Source: Paraferrimonas sedimenticola
Lineage (GTDB): Bacteria > Pseudomonadota > Gammaproteobacteria > Enterobacterales > Shewanellaceae
Assembly (NCBI RefSeq): GCF_002282855.1
Contig: NZ_NRIR01000008.1
Coordinates: forward strand, 62,001 to 126,000
Length of the DNA stretch: 64,000 bases
Direction: 5' to 3'
Of this stretch, positions 32,976 to 39,998 are shown in pieces. The notes under the pieces were generated by a model that made no database searches, was not told where the DNA came from, and saw only the letters and a program-made list of their open reading frames with translations. Made by a program: the position numbers and the translations under genes. The first letter of the stretch is position 1; each line of letters opens with the position of its first letter.

Positions 32976-34349
32976 ATGGAAAGCCTTTCCCTTTCAGCAA
33001 TGGCTGATGAATCGACCCTGACCGCAGCTATGGCGCACGAAATAGACTTGGGTTATGAGTTCGCATCTTCTATTGAGCCTGACCTATTCAAAAGCGGGTT
33101 CCACCGCTCAGTAGCGATTGAGTATCAACGCAGCTACACGGACAAAGCCCCAACGCTTAAATACTTGGCGGATAACTTCCACGACTCGTTAATTGGCGCG
33201 GGATGGTCGCAAGCTGATGCCCAGGCGAAAGTTGAGCGACTAGAGCAACACGCAGACCGCCGAGCGCCCACGGTTGACCAGATTCAAGCCGCAATCGGTA
33301 AATTGAGCGCTAAGCAGCCTGATAAGCAAAAGGTTTACACGCTGAGTTATGGCTTTGCTGGCTACGATGCCGAGTTTAGCTATTTGATGAAGCGTTACAT
33401 TCCCGCGGCTTCGCTTGGGATGGTGTTTGGTGCGTCTGGAGCCTATAAATCGTTTTTAGCGATTGCTTGGGCTTGTTCCATTGCGACTGGCAGACCTTGG
33501 AACGGCACACCAGTAACACAAGCGCCAGTGCTGTACATCGTTGGCGAGGGAGGCGTTGGCGTGCCAAAGCGGATCTTTGCTTGGTGCCAGGAGTACAACA
33601 AAGGCCAGTCCCCAGACGAGCTGTGTTTGCTCAACTTCCCGATCCCTATGGCAGACCTTGCCCACACTAACAACTTGATCAGCACCATTAAGGCAGAGCA
33701 AAAGCGACTAGGTAAGAAGTTCGGCCTCGTTGTTATCGATACGCTAGCCCGCTGTTTTGGCGCAGCAGACGAGAATCGTTCAGACGATATGAACGCCTTT
33801 GTTTGTGCTTGTGACCGAGTTAAGGCGGAGACTGGCGCATCTGTGCTTGTGGTTCACCATAGCGGCAAAGACGCAGCCAAAGGAGCGCGAGGTTCAACAG
33901 TAATGAAAGCCGCTTGTGACTTCGAATTTCGAGTTGAGCGACACAATGACGACCACGAAACAGGGTTGATTCTGACTTGCACAAAAGCCAAGGACGACAA
34001 AGAGCCAGCGCGCCAACTGTTCCCACTGGCGGAACGCTTTGTTCGAAAAGACAGTGACGGTGACGACGTTGTTAGCCTCGTTTGCTCAGATACAGGCCAG
34101 ACACCACCAGAGCCAGAACCAGAGCGAGACCCAAGCAAAGCGCTAGGGAAGAACGAGCAGATCGTTTACCAAGCCGTAAGAAGCCGCATGGCCAACGGTG
34201 AGTCGACAGCGCGAAAGGTAATCATTGACGACTTAAAAGCCCAAGGAATCGCCGTTAAACACTTCTCTCGATGGGTTAATAACTGCGTTGAAGCCGATGT
34301 TATCGAAGACCGCGAGGGCTTGTTAATCGCCAAGGTAGCAAGTCAGTAA
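32976..34349 (+). CDS. RepA-like hexameric helicase/AAA ATPase
   Basis: A 457-aa protein with a RecA/KaiC-fold ATPase: Walker A GASGAYKSF (residues ~149-157), Walker B VVIDTLARCF (~251-260) and VVHHSGKDAAKGARGST with the helicase H motif. This is the AAA_25/RepA type of helicase found in plasmids and satellites. C-terminal ~100 residues include a disordered acidic linker and a small winged helix. The large candidate origin repeats lie 6 bp after its stop. Confidence 0.85.
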   Translation: MESLSLSAMADESTLTAAMAHEIDLGYEFASSIEPDLFKSGFHRSVAIEYQRSYTDKAPTLKYLADNFHDSLIGAGWSQADAQAKVERLEQHADRRAPTVDQIQAAIGKLSAKQPDKQKVYTLSYGFAGYDAEFSYLMKRYIPAASLGMVFGASGAYKSFLAIAWACSIATGRPWNGTPVTQAPVLYIVGEGGVGVPKRIFAWCQEYNKGQSPDELCLLNFPIPMADLAHTNNLISTIKAEQKRLGKKFGLVVIDTLARCFGAADENRSDDMNAFVCACDRVKAETGASVLVVHHSGKDAAKGARGSTVMKAACDFEFRVERHNDDHETGLILTCTKAKDDKEPARQLFPLAERFVRKDSDGDDVVSLVCSDTGQTPPEPEPERDPSKALGKNEQIVYQAVRSRMANGESTARKVIIDDLKAQGIAVKHFSRWVNNCVEADVIEDREGLLIAKVASQ

Positions 34350-34354
34350 GAAAA

Positions 34355-34452
34355 TTCCTCATTCCTCGTTTGCCTATACATCTGAGGAATGAGGAAAAAC
34401 AGATTGAACTATTCCCCATTCCCCAAGTGTCTAGGCAAAAGGGGATGGGGAA
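34355..34452. repeat. Two stacked inverted repeats, candidate replication origin of the island
   Basis: Arm TTCCTCATTCCTC (34355-34367) is perfectly inverted as GAGGAATGAGGAA (34384-34396). A second arm TTCCCCATTCCCC (34412-34424) is inverted as GGGGATGGGGAA (34441-34452) with one missing base. Loops carry TTTGCCTATACA and TGTCTAGGCAAA, nearly inverted copies of each other, so the whole block is a nested palindrome. It sits directly after the helicase gene, where iteron-like origins are expected. Confidence 0.5.
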
Positions 34453-34494
34453 AAATTAAAACTAGAAAGGGGAAAGCCCCAAGGAGCGCTAAAA

Positions 34495-34662
34495 ATGGAA
34501 ACCAAACAGACTAAAGAAACGTTCTACATTGCCCGCGTTGGCACAACTACCGACTGGGAATATGGAACCTTTAAGAACGGCACTTACACCCCTGTTAAGC
34601 GTGTAGGGAGCTACCAAGAAGCGTTAGCACTGGCAGAAGCCAGGGAAAAACAAACCGATTAA
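34495..34662 (+). CDS. Small unknown satellite protein (55 aa)
   Basis: ATG at 34495 with AAGGAG 8-9 nt upstream, TAA at 34660-34662. Sequence METKQTKETFYIARVGTTTD..., beta-rich then a helix (SYQEALALAEAREK). It lies between the repeat cluster and a terminator. Function unknown. Confidence 0.6.
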   Translation: METKQTKETFYIARVGTTTDWEYGTFKNGTYTPVKRVGSYQEALALAEAREKQTD

Positions 34663-34675
34663 CTACGTAGCCTTT

Positions 34676-34702
34676 GCCCGCCCTAAAAAGCGGGCTTTTT
34701 TT
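34676..34702 (+). terminator. Terminator after the 55-aa gene
   Basis: Stem GCCCGC/GCGGGC (34676-34681 and 34690-34695) followed by a seven-T run. It separates the replication block from the packaging block. Confidence 0.85.
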
Positions 34703-34713
34703 GACCTAAAACA

Positions 34714-34744
34714 CTGTATAGATATCCAGTATTGATGATATAAT
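34714..34744 (+). promoter_or_regulatory. Promoter of the packaging operon with a LexA-like box
   Basis: A -10 box TATAAT lies at 34739-34744. A 16-bp sequence CTGT-N8-CCAG (34714-34729) differs from the LexA consensus CTGT-N8-ACAG at one base and overlaps the -35 region, which is otherwise poor. Flanking CACTGT and ACAGTG (34712-34717, 34747-34752) form an additional outer inverted pair. SOS control of the packaging genes is inferred. Confidence 0.4.
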
Positions 34745-34775
34745 AGACAGTGCAATCAGTAACTTGGAGTTAACC

Positions 34776-35396
34776 ATGACAAAACAACGCTTTAGACACA
34801 CAGCCGGACTAACTTGGGGTGAGCATCTAGTGGGTAAGGCTTCGCCAATAATGCAGATCGCCGCCGAGGGAGTAGACGCAACTCTCGACCAGGTTGAAGC
34901 GCTAATGAACGACCAAACCCGCAGCCGAGCGGAAAAGTCGCCAATGCTTATCAAACTTCGTGATGATGCGCTAAAGCGCTTAACCAGCAACTACGAAAGC
35001 TACAGCCATCAGCGCAAAACAGAAATGGACAGCCTAGACAATGAGTACGACCGCCAGTTCGACACGCTGATGAACCGTACTGATGCCATGCTGACCTATC
35101 AGGCAGTGCGAGACCTAGAAACTGGCGAAGTTAAGCCGGAAACAATGGCAGACGCTAGCGTGCTGGAAGCGCTAACCAAGCTCAGCCCAGTAATTACTGG
35201 AGTTAATCCTGAACGCCTCGACGGCGCAAAAATGCTTTACACCAGAAATAACAACCCAGAGCTGGCCGAAAGACTCGAAACCACTTACGCGCAACACGGA
35301 AACGCCGAAGGCAGCTTTGGAATGATGCGCAAAGCGATTAGTGATGTGGCCAACGAAGTAGACGTGGCAGCATTGGAAACCCGCGTGGAAATTTAG
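34776..35396 (+). CDS. Unknown satellite protein (206 aa)
   Basis: ATG at 34776 with a GGAG site. Mostly helical, charged, with a middle coiled coil (about residues 55-100) and no recognised family. Sitting immediately before the terminase genes, it could be a packaging or capsid-interaction factor; nothing in the sequence shows which. Confidence 0.55.
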   Translation: MTKQRFRHTAGLTWGEHLVGKASPIMQIAAEGVDATLDQVEALMNDQTRSRAEKSPMLIKLRDDALKRLTSNYESYSHQRKTEMDSLDNEYDRQFDTLMNRTDAMLTYQAVRDLETGEVKPETMADASVLEALTKLSPVITGVNPERLDGAKMLYTRNNNPELAERLETTYAQHGNAEGSFGMMRKAISDVANEVDVAALETRVEI

Positions 35397-35478
35397 GTGC
35401 CGAACGTCAGTCGGACGATAAGCGACAGCCTGTGGATGCCTCCAGCTCGCGACAGGCACTAACATTGCGAGGTGATTT

Positions 35479-35580
35479 ATGTTCGTACCAACCATGCCAG
35501 GAAAGAAGAAGCGCAAACGCATTATTTTTCCAGTGAATAAAAAGACCATTCCCGTTCAGGAACCCACCAAGAAAGAGTAA
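35479..35580 (+). CDS. Short basic peptide (33 aa)
   Basis: ATG at 35479 with GCGAGGTGA before it, stop at 35580. The sequence MFVPTMPGKKKRKRIIFPVN... is strongly basic. Good ribosome site and position 11 nt before TerS support translation. The 82-nt gap before it can form a hairpin with GCCTGT/ACAGGC arms. Function unknown. Confidence 0.4.
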   Translation: MFVPTMPGKKKRKRIIFPVNKKTIPVQEPTKKE

Positions 35581-35591
35581 GCGAGGCTGAT

Positions 35592-36047
35592 ATGAAACAG
35601 TGTGATGAACGAGAGCTTCTATTTGTCGAAGCCTACGTAAACAACAACGGCAAAGCAGCACCCGCCGCCATCGTTGCAGGCTGGAAAGAATCTTACGCTA
35701 GACGGTTTGGCCCTGACATTGCCCAGCGCCCACACGTTGCCGCAGCTATCAATCAAAAGCGCTTGGAAGTGTTGAACGATGCCAAGTCACCGCTCGAATG
35801 GAAGCTCAGAATATTAAAGCAAGTGGCCGAGAACGGCGCACGACTGGGTGAGGACGGCACGATGGACAACCCGCGAATGGTGATTCAAGCCGTTGAAGCT
35901 ATGTCGCGCCTCGATGGTGATATGTCACGGGGTAATGTTGATCCAGCCGAAAGCATTATGTTGCCGCCGGCTTTCGAGATTAAGCGAGTACCACAGGAAA
36001 AAACGATAGAGCACAAAGGAGCGGTTATCGATGTCGAGAGTAGTTAG
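35592..36047 (+). CDS. terS: Island terminase small subunit
   Basis: A 151-aa protein with the TerS N-terminal HTH-like region (ERELLFVEAYVNNNGKAAPA then AGWKESYARRFGPDI, residues ~7-45). It should recognise the island's packaging site. It overlaps the terminase large gene by 17 nt. Not similar to the prophage TerS. Confidence 0.75.
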   Translation: MKQCDERELLFVEAYVNNNGKAAPAAIVAGWKESYARRFGPDIAQRPHVAAAINQKRLEVLNDAKSPLEWKLRILKQVAENGARLGEDGTMDNPRMVIQAVEAMSRLDGDMSRGNVDPAESIMLPPAFEIKRVPQEKTIEHKGAVIDVESS

Positions 36048-37284
36048 TAATCCGCAAGCCGATTTTATTGAAGACAGCACCACACCGACCCTTTTATTTT
36101 GTGCTGGCCTTGGAGCTGGCAAGACGCTAGCCAGTGAATATAAGGTAGTTAACTTTGTCTTACAGAATCAGGGAATAGACGTACTTTACGCCCTGCCCAG
36201 TTACCGACTGGTAAAAGACACCATTCAACAACGCTTACCTGCCACGCTTCGCGCTATGGGCATCAAATACAAAATGATGGTAGCCGACCAGACAATCATT
36301 GTCGGTCAAAGTCGAATCCTACTTAGAAGTTATGACTCACCAGAGACACAGCTAGTTAGCTTTGAAGTTGGCCTGTCAGTAATCGATGAATTGGACGTTC
36401 TACCGCTAGAGCAAGCCCGCAGGGTATACCAGCTTTGCGCAGCTCGAACCCGACAAGGGCAAGACCGACTGCCAAACCAGATCGCGATTGTATCGACTCC
36501 AAACCAAGGCAAAGCGGGGTTAATGTACGAGCTGAGCCTGAAAGACAACGTTCGGACAATACAGGCACCAACCGCATCAAACCCAGCAGCAACACAGCAA
36601 TACATCGACCAGCTAAAGAACACCTTTACCCCTGCCCAGCTTGGTTGTTACCTATTTGGCGAGTTTACCGACCAAGTGAGAGGTTTATTGGTTTATAGTC
36701 AGTACGACCCAGAGTTAAACGATTCACGAGAGCTTGTGAAACAGGGTGATAGGCTCCACATCGGCGTAGATTTTAACGCAGGGCTTTGTTGTGGCATTGT
36801 TGGGGTTAAAAGAAACGGCCAATTGCACATAGTTGACGAGTTCCACCACGAGCGAGACGTTCAATCACTATGCCAGGCAATCATTGACCGTTACCCTCGA
36901 CACCACGAAAACGGATTAATCACAGCTTACCCAGACGCATCTGGACAGAACCGCCACGCAAGCGGAAGCCAGACGATGCACAACATAATGCGCAGTGACT
37001 ACGGTCTAAGCCTAAGTGTTGATACCACCAATCCAAGGATTTTGGACAGGGTGAATACGGTTAACGTAGCCTTTGAGAACGCCTCACAGGAGCGCAATCT
37101 ATTCGTTAATAGGGAAACCTGCCCAGAGCTTACAAAGTGCCTTAGAAGCCAGATTTACGACTCTAAGACACTACTGCCTGACAAGCTTGGAGGCTTTGAC
37201 CACGTACTAGATGGACTAGGGTATTTGGTGTATCGAGTTAAGCCGATTACGCAGCCAATATTCGAGCTAGGGATAAGGTTTTAA
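36031..37284 (+). CDS. terL: Island terminase large subunit
   Basis: A 417-aa packaging ATPase/nuclease. Walker A GLGAGKT (residues ~26-32), Walker B VGLSVIDELD (~112-121), a coupling STPNQGK motif (~152-158), and a nuclease domain starting HIGVDFNAGLCCG (~242-254). Complete and of normal length for compact terminases. It is the last gene before the right end of the island. Confidence 0.85.
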   Translation: MSRVVSNPQADFIEDSTTPTLLFCAGLGAGKTLASEYKVVNFVLQNQGIDVLYALPSYRLVKDTIQQRLPATLRAMGIKYKMMVADQTIIVGQSRILLRSYDSPETQLVSFEVGLSVIDELDVLPLEQARRVYQLCAARTRQGQDRLPNQIAIVSTPNQGKAGLMYELSLKDNVRTIQAPTASNPAATQQYIDQLKNTFTPAQLGCYLFGEFTDQVRGLLVYSQYDPELNDSRELVKQGDRLHIGVDFNAGLCCGIVGVKRNGQLHIVDEFHHERDVQSLCQAIIDRYPRHHENGLITAYPDASGQNRHASGSQTMHNIMRSDYGLSLSVDTTNPRILDRVNTVNVAFENASQERNLFVNRETCPELTKCLRSQIYDSKTLLPDKLGGFDHVLDGLGYLVYRVKPITQPIFELGIRF

Positions 37285-37476
37285 GGGTGTGTGACCATTT
37301 CCTGAAACTGGGTGAAACTGAACATAGAATAGAAGCTAGAGTAAAGACTCTAAACTGCCTGCCAAACACGTATCTATGCTCAGAATCGCCCGTTTCAAGC
37401 CTTTTCAATATCCAGATTTATCGTTAATATCGTGTTACATGGATAAAGGGGTAAAAATAGCGTTTTTCGGAACGAG

Positions 37477-37497
37477 TGGTAACACAATCGGTTACAC
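37477..37497 (+). repeat. Integrase arm-type repeat, right end
   Basis: A 21-bp exact copy of 29696-29716 (begins TGGTAACACAATCGG, ends TTACAC) 74 bp inside attR. Confidence 0.8.
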
Positions 37498-37571
37498 ATT
37501 TGAAAAGCCTATCAATGACACCCCTGCCAAACCCTTGTTTTAAATGGATTAATTGATTGCCACCCGTGATT

Positions 37572-37591
37572 CAGATCCAGAACTTGGAATA
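37572..37591 (+). other. attR: 20-bp attachment repeat
   Basis: Copy of the yicC 3' end with a synonymous Leu codon change (TTG here, TTA at attL) and TAG here instead of TAA. It still spells Gln-Ile-Gln-Asn-Leu-Glu-stop, so it is probably the original chromosomal yicC end. Confidence 0.88.
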
Positions 37592-37771
37592 GGCTTTAAC
37601 TGGAAGATGGTTATGGCAACCTCACAGAAGCTTAATTGCTTTCGTGTTGATACTCGTTCGCTCAGACTCCCGAATTACAGTCATTTGAAGGGTAAGAGAA
37701 AATAGATCAGGACACTAACTCAATTGCCGAGATGCTTCACTCTGGGCAATTGAGTCACTGCTACTAAGTCG

Positions 37772-39973
37772 TTAAGTTCTGATTTGAGTAGGTACAGAAA
37801 CTCTTGGTTGAAGCTCCGTAAGAACCTGAGAATAGCTTTTCAATATATCGCTGAAAATTTCCTTATGCTTTGGCGCCTCTAATGTAACGACAAACGCGTA
37901 CTTAATTGTCGGTGCCTTTGAACCATCAATTGCTCCTCCACCATCTCGAGCCATATAGTGGAGTTCGAAACAGGGCTCATCAAGACTACTACCGAGCTTG
38001 CTTTTGTCTGCATGTAACACTGATTCCCACTTCGCAGCATCACGTCGAAGTTCCGCTTCAGTTGCGACTTTTACCTGCTGGAAGAAACTCTCCTTTTTAC
38101 CCGGCCTAGGAGACCAGCTAATCTCAACACCGGCTTTTGTATACATGGAGGTATCTTGCGGATCTACAGGGGTCGAAAAGCAGCATGTAGCTTTGATCTT
38201 GACCTTCCCATTAACCCCCGAATTAGGAATTGGGAGAGGAACGCGCAAATACTTTCCAGGCAACAATTCTCCCTGATATAAGATACGAGCAACTCCATCA
38301 GGAGATTCAATCAATTCACTTACATCATCGGGAACTTTACCCCATCCAACTTCCTTCTGGTCAAGCCCGTTGCAATGAGCGGCGTTTATCATCAGTGACT
38401 TAATCGCCAATGGTGAAACAGCATGTCCCATCAACGCTCTCACGCCAACGGCTTTTCTTAATGCGTATGGAGCTGCAAAACTAGTCCCTTGTTGAGGCAC
38501 TAGAGTTGGAGAGCTATCCGCTCCTGTTACATGAAAATAATCGCTTGTAGCACCTCCAAAAGCCAGTAAGTCTGGTTTCACCCTTCCTGGGGCGCGACCT
38601 GGACCGACAGCACTGTAAGGGGCCCTTGCCCACGTGCTTGCCATCGAATCTGATGCTCCAACAGCAATCGCATTCACACAATCAGATGGTACCTGAACCC
38701 TATCTAGCTGAAGTAAGGAGTCTGCTTGCCCATTATTACCAGCCGCTACTGTCAAGAAAGTGTCGCCATCGGCTAGATAGGAATCGATTAGCGACGTCCA
38801 TGCATGAATTTCATCGTCTTCTATCGATAAATCAGGCCCTAAACTCAAATTAATAAATTCATACTGCCGGGAAAGAAGAATATCTTCGATATGGTTTAGA
38901 GTACGATAAAGCTCAAACCTATCTTCCTTTGCAATGTTCTCATCTAAAACGCGGTGATGATCAACATAAGCATAAGGTCTCTCTGGTGTTGTTCCTGGCT
39001 TTATCGGGCCAAACAAGAACGCGGAAGTGACTCCAACACCATGCGGCGGACCGTCTGGATGATCTGCCGCATTGGCGTCAGAAACTCTATAATCCCTGAC
39101 CCATCTTGACAAAACATTTTGCTGGGGCATCCCACCATCTAATATAGCGACGCGAACATCTTCAGCAATTGGAGGCTCAATCGGAAGATTTATTGGGCTG
39201 GGCACAGCCATCGAACGAACTACGGGAACAAAAGTCCTTAGCACAGGCATTGGCCGCACAACGCGGACAAAAGAGTATTTTGCCAAATCTCGTAACTTCG
39301 TCTCATCTCCGATCAAAGGAACAAACCAGAGGTTCGCAACGGATATAGACATTTCCTCACTCGGCTCAAAACCAAGTTTTTTCGCATAAGCCAGAAAAGA
39401 GGATTTTATGAATTCAGAAGAGCCTCCAGGTATAAGTTGTAGACCAGCTTCAAAGGCAATAGGCTCACTACCCAAGCCGGCTTTTACTTTTTGCTCGGGC
39501 GCAACACATTCAATACTCCAAACCTTATGAATATCATCAGCTCCAGGAGTATCATCACTAAAATTAGTTAGTTTCCTACCAAATTCCTGGATCTGTTGCC
39601 TCTTCCCTGCAACAAATAGGCTCGTAGTTGGTGACTCTTCGGGCTCACCTTTGCGTGTCCATCTATCAGGCCTTACCTCTGAAGCTTTACTGCCTATGGA
39701 GCGAACCCCCATCTCTCTCAAGAGGCGCTTTGGGAAGTGTCCTTTCGCGATGTAGGAAGGATGAAGAGTGACTTTAGTAACCGCATAATCACGTGGGCAA
39801 AGTTCGTCATCGTACTTTTCTAATTCTTCGGATACCGCAGTAAAATGTGGTTTAAGTCTCTTAATAGACTCTTGAACAGAATACAGAGAGCCCCCTGGAG
39901 GGTTCATTTTGGGTGGTGGCGCGAGCTCTGTAAGCTCCTCAGCTTTCCCGATCAGATAGTTCTTCTTGGTCAC
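37772..39973 (-). CDS. ietS: IetS-like subtilisin-family serine protease
   Basis: A 733-aa protein. The S8 catalytic set is complete: Asp in VAILDGG (about residue 279), His in GPPHGVGVTS (about 311), oxyanion Asn in VAAGNNGQ (about 413) and Ser in GTSFAAPYA (about 498). The first ~260 residues are a family-specific N-terminal domain; there is no signal peptide, so it acts in the cytoplasm. The last ~200 residues form a beta-rich domain. It lies 25 nt downstream of an AAA ATPase gene, the IetAS pairing known from an incompatibility locus and from antiphage defence. The protease presumably cleaves a target chosen by the ATPase. Confidence 0.85.
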   Translation of the reverse strand: MTKKNYLIGKAEELTELAPPPKMNPPGGSLYSVQESIKRLKPHFTAVSEELEKYDDELCPRDYAVTKVTLHPSYIAKGHFPKRLLREMGVRSIGSKASEVRPDRWTRKGEPEESPTTSLFVAGKRQQIQEFGRKLTNFSDDTPGADDIHKVWSIECVAPEQKVKAGLGSEPIAFEAGLQLIPGGSSEFIKSSFLAYAKKLGFEPSEEMSISVANLWFVPLIGDETKLRDLAKYSFVRVVRPMPVLRTFVPVVRSMAVPSPINLPIEPPIAEDVRVAILDGGMPQQNVLSRWVRDYRVSDANAADHPDGPPHGVGVTSAFLFGPIKPGTTPERPYAYVDHHRVLDENIAKEDRFELYRTLNHIEDILLSRQYEFINLSLGPDLSIEDDEIHAWTSLIDSYLADGDTFLTVAAGNNGQADSLLQLDRVQVPSDCVNAIAVGASDSMASTWARAPYSAVGPGRAPGRVKPDLLAFGGATSDYFHVTGADSSPTLVPQQGTSFAAPYALRKAVGVRALMGHAVSPLAIKSLMINAAHCNGLDQKEVGWGKVPDDVSELIESPDGVARILYQGELLPGKYLRVPLPIPNSGVNGKVKIKATCCFSTPVDPQDTSMYTKAGVEISWSPRPGKKESFFQQVKVATEAELRRDAAKWESVLHADKSKLGSSLDEPCFELHYMARDGGGAIDGSKAPTIKYAFVVTLEAPKHKEIFSDILKSYSQVLTELQPRVSVPTQIRT

Positions 39974-39998
39974 TTCTTAATCCTTTAACTTCATGAAG

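Larger units (their letters stand above)
29579..37591. mobile_element. 8-kb phage-satellite-like integrative island at the 3' end of yicC
   Basis: Bounded by direct repeats of the yicC end (29579-29598 and 37572-37591). Gene order: integrase, unknown gene, AlpA-like regulator, wHTH-like gene, Ash/Icd-like gene behind a structured leader, small gene, RepA-like helicase, repeat cluster, small gene, 206-aa unknown gene, basic peptide, TerS, TerL. All genes point the same way. Integration, replication and packaging functions are present, but no capsid, portal or tail gene, the profile of a satellite that depends on a helper phage for particles. It encodes its own large terminase, unusual for PICI-type islands. 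Confidence 0.8.
37285..37771. other. Right end of island and unassigned DNA up to the IetAS-like genes
   Basis: No gene. It contains the arm-type repeat at 37477-37497 and the attR repeat at 37572-37591; the last ~180 bp beyond attR show no gene, repeat or RNA that I can support. Confidence 0.6.

Noticed and set aside
34706-34990. Minus-strand frame over the packaging-operon promoter
   Set aside because: Opposite the 206-aa gene, which has a proper ribosome site and promoter; Ser-rich shadow composition.
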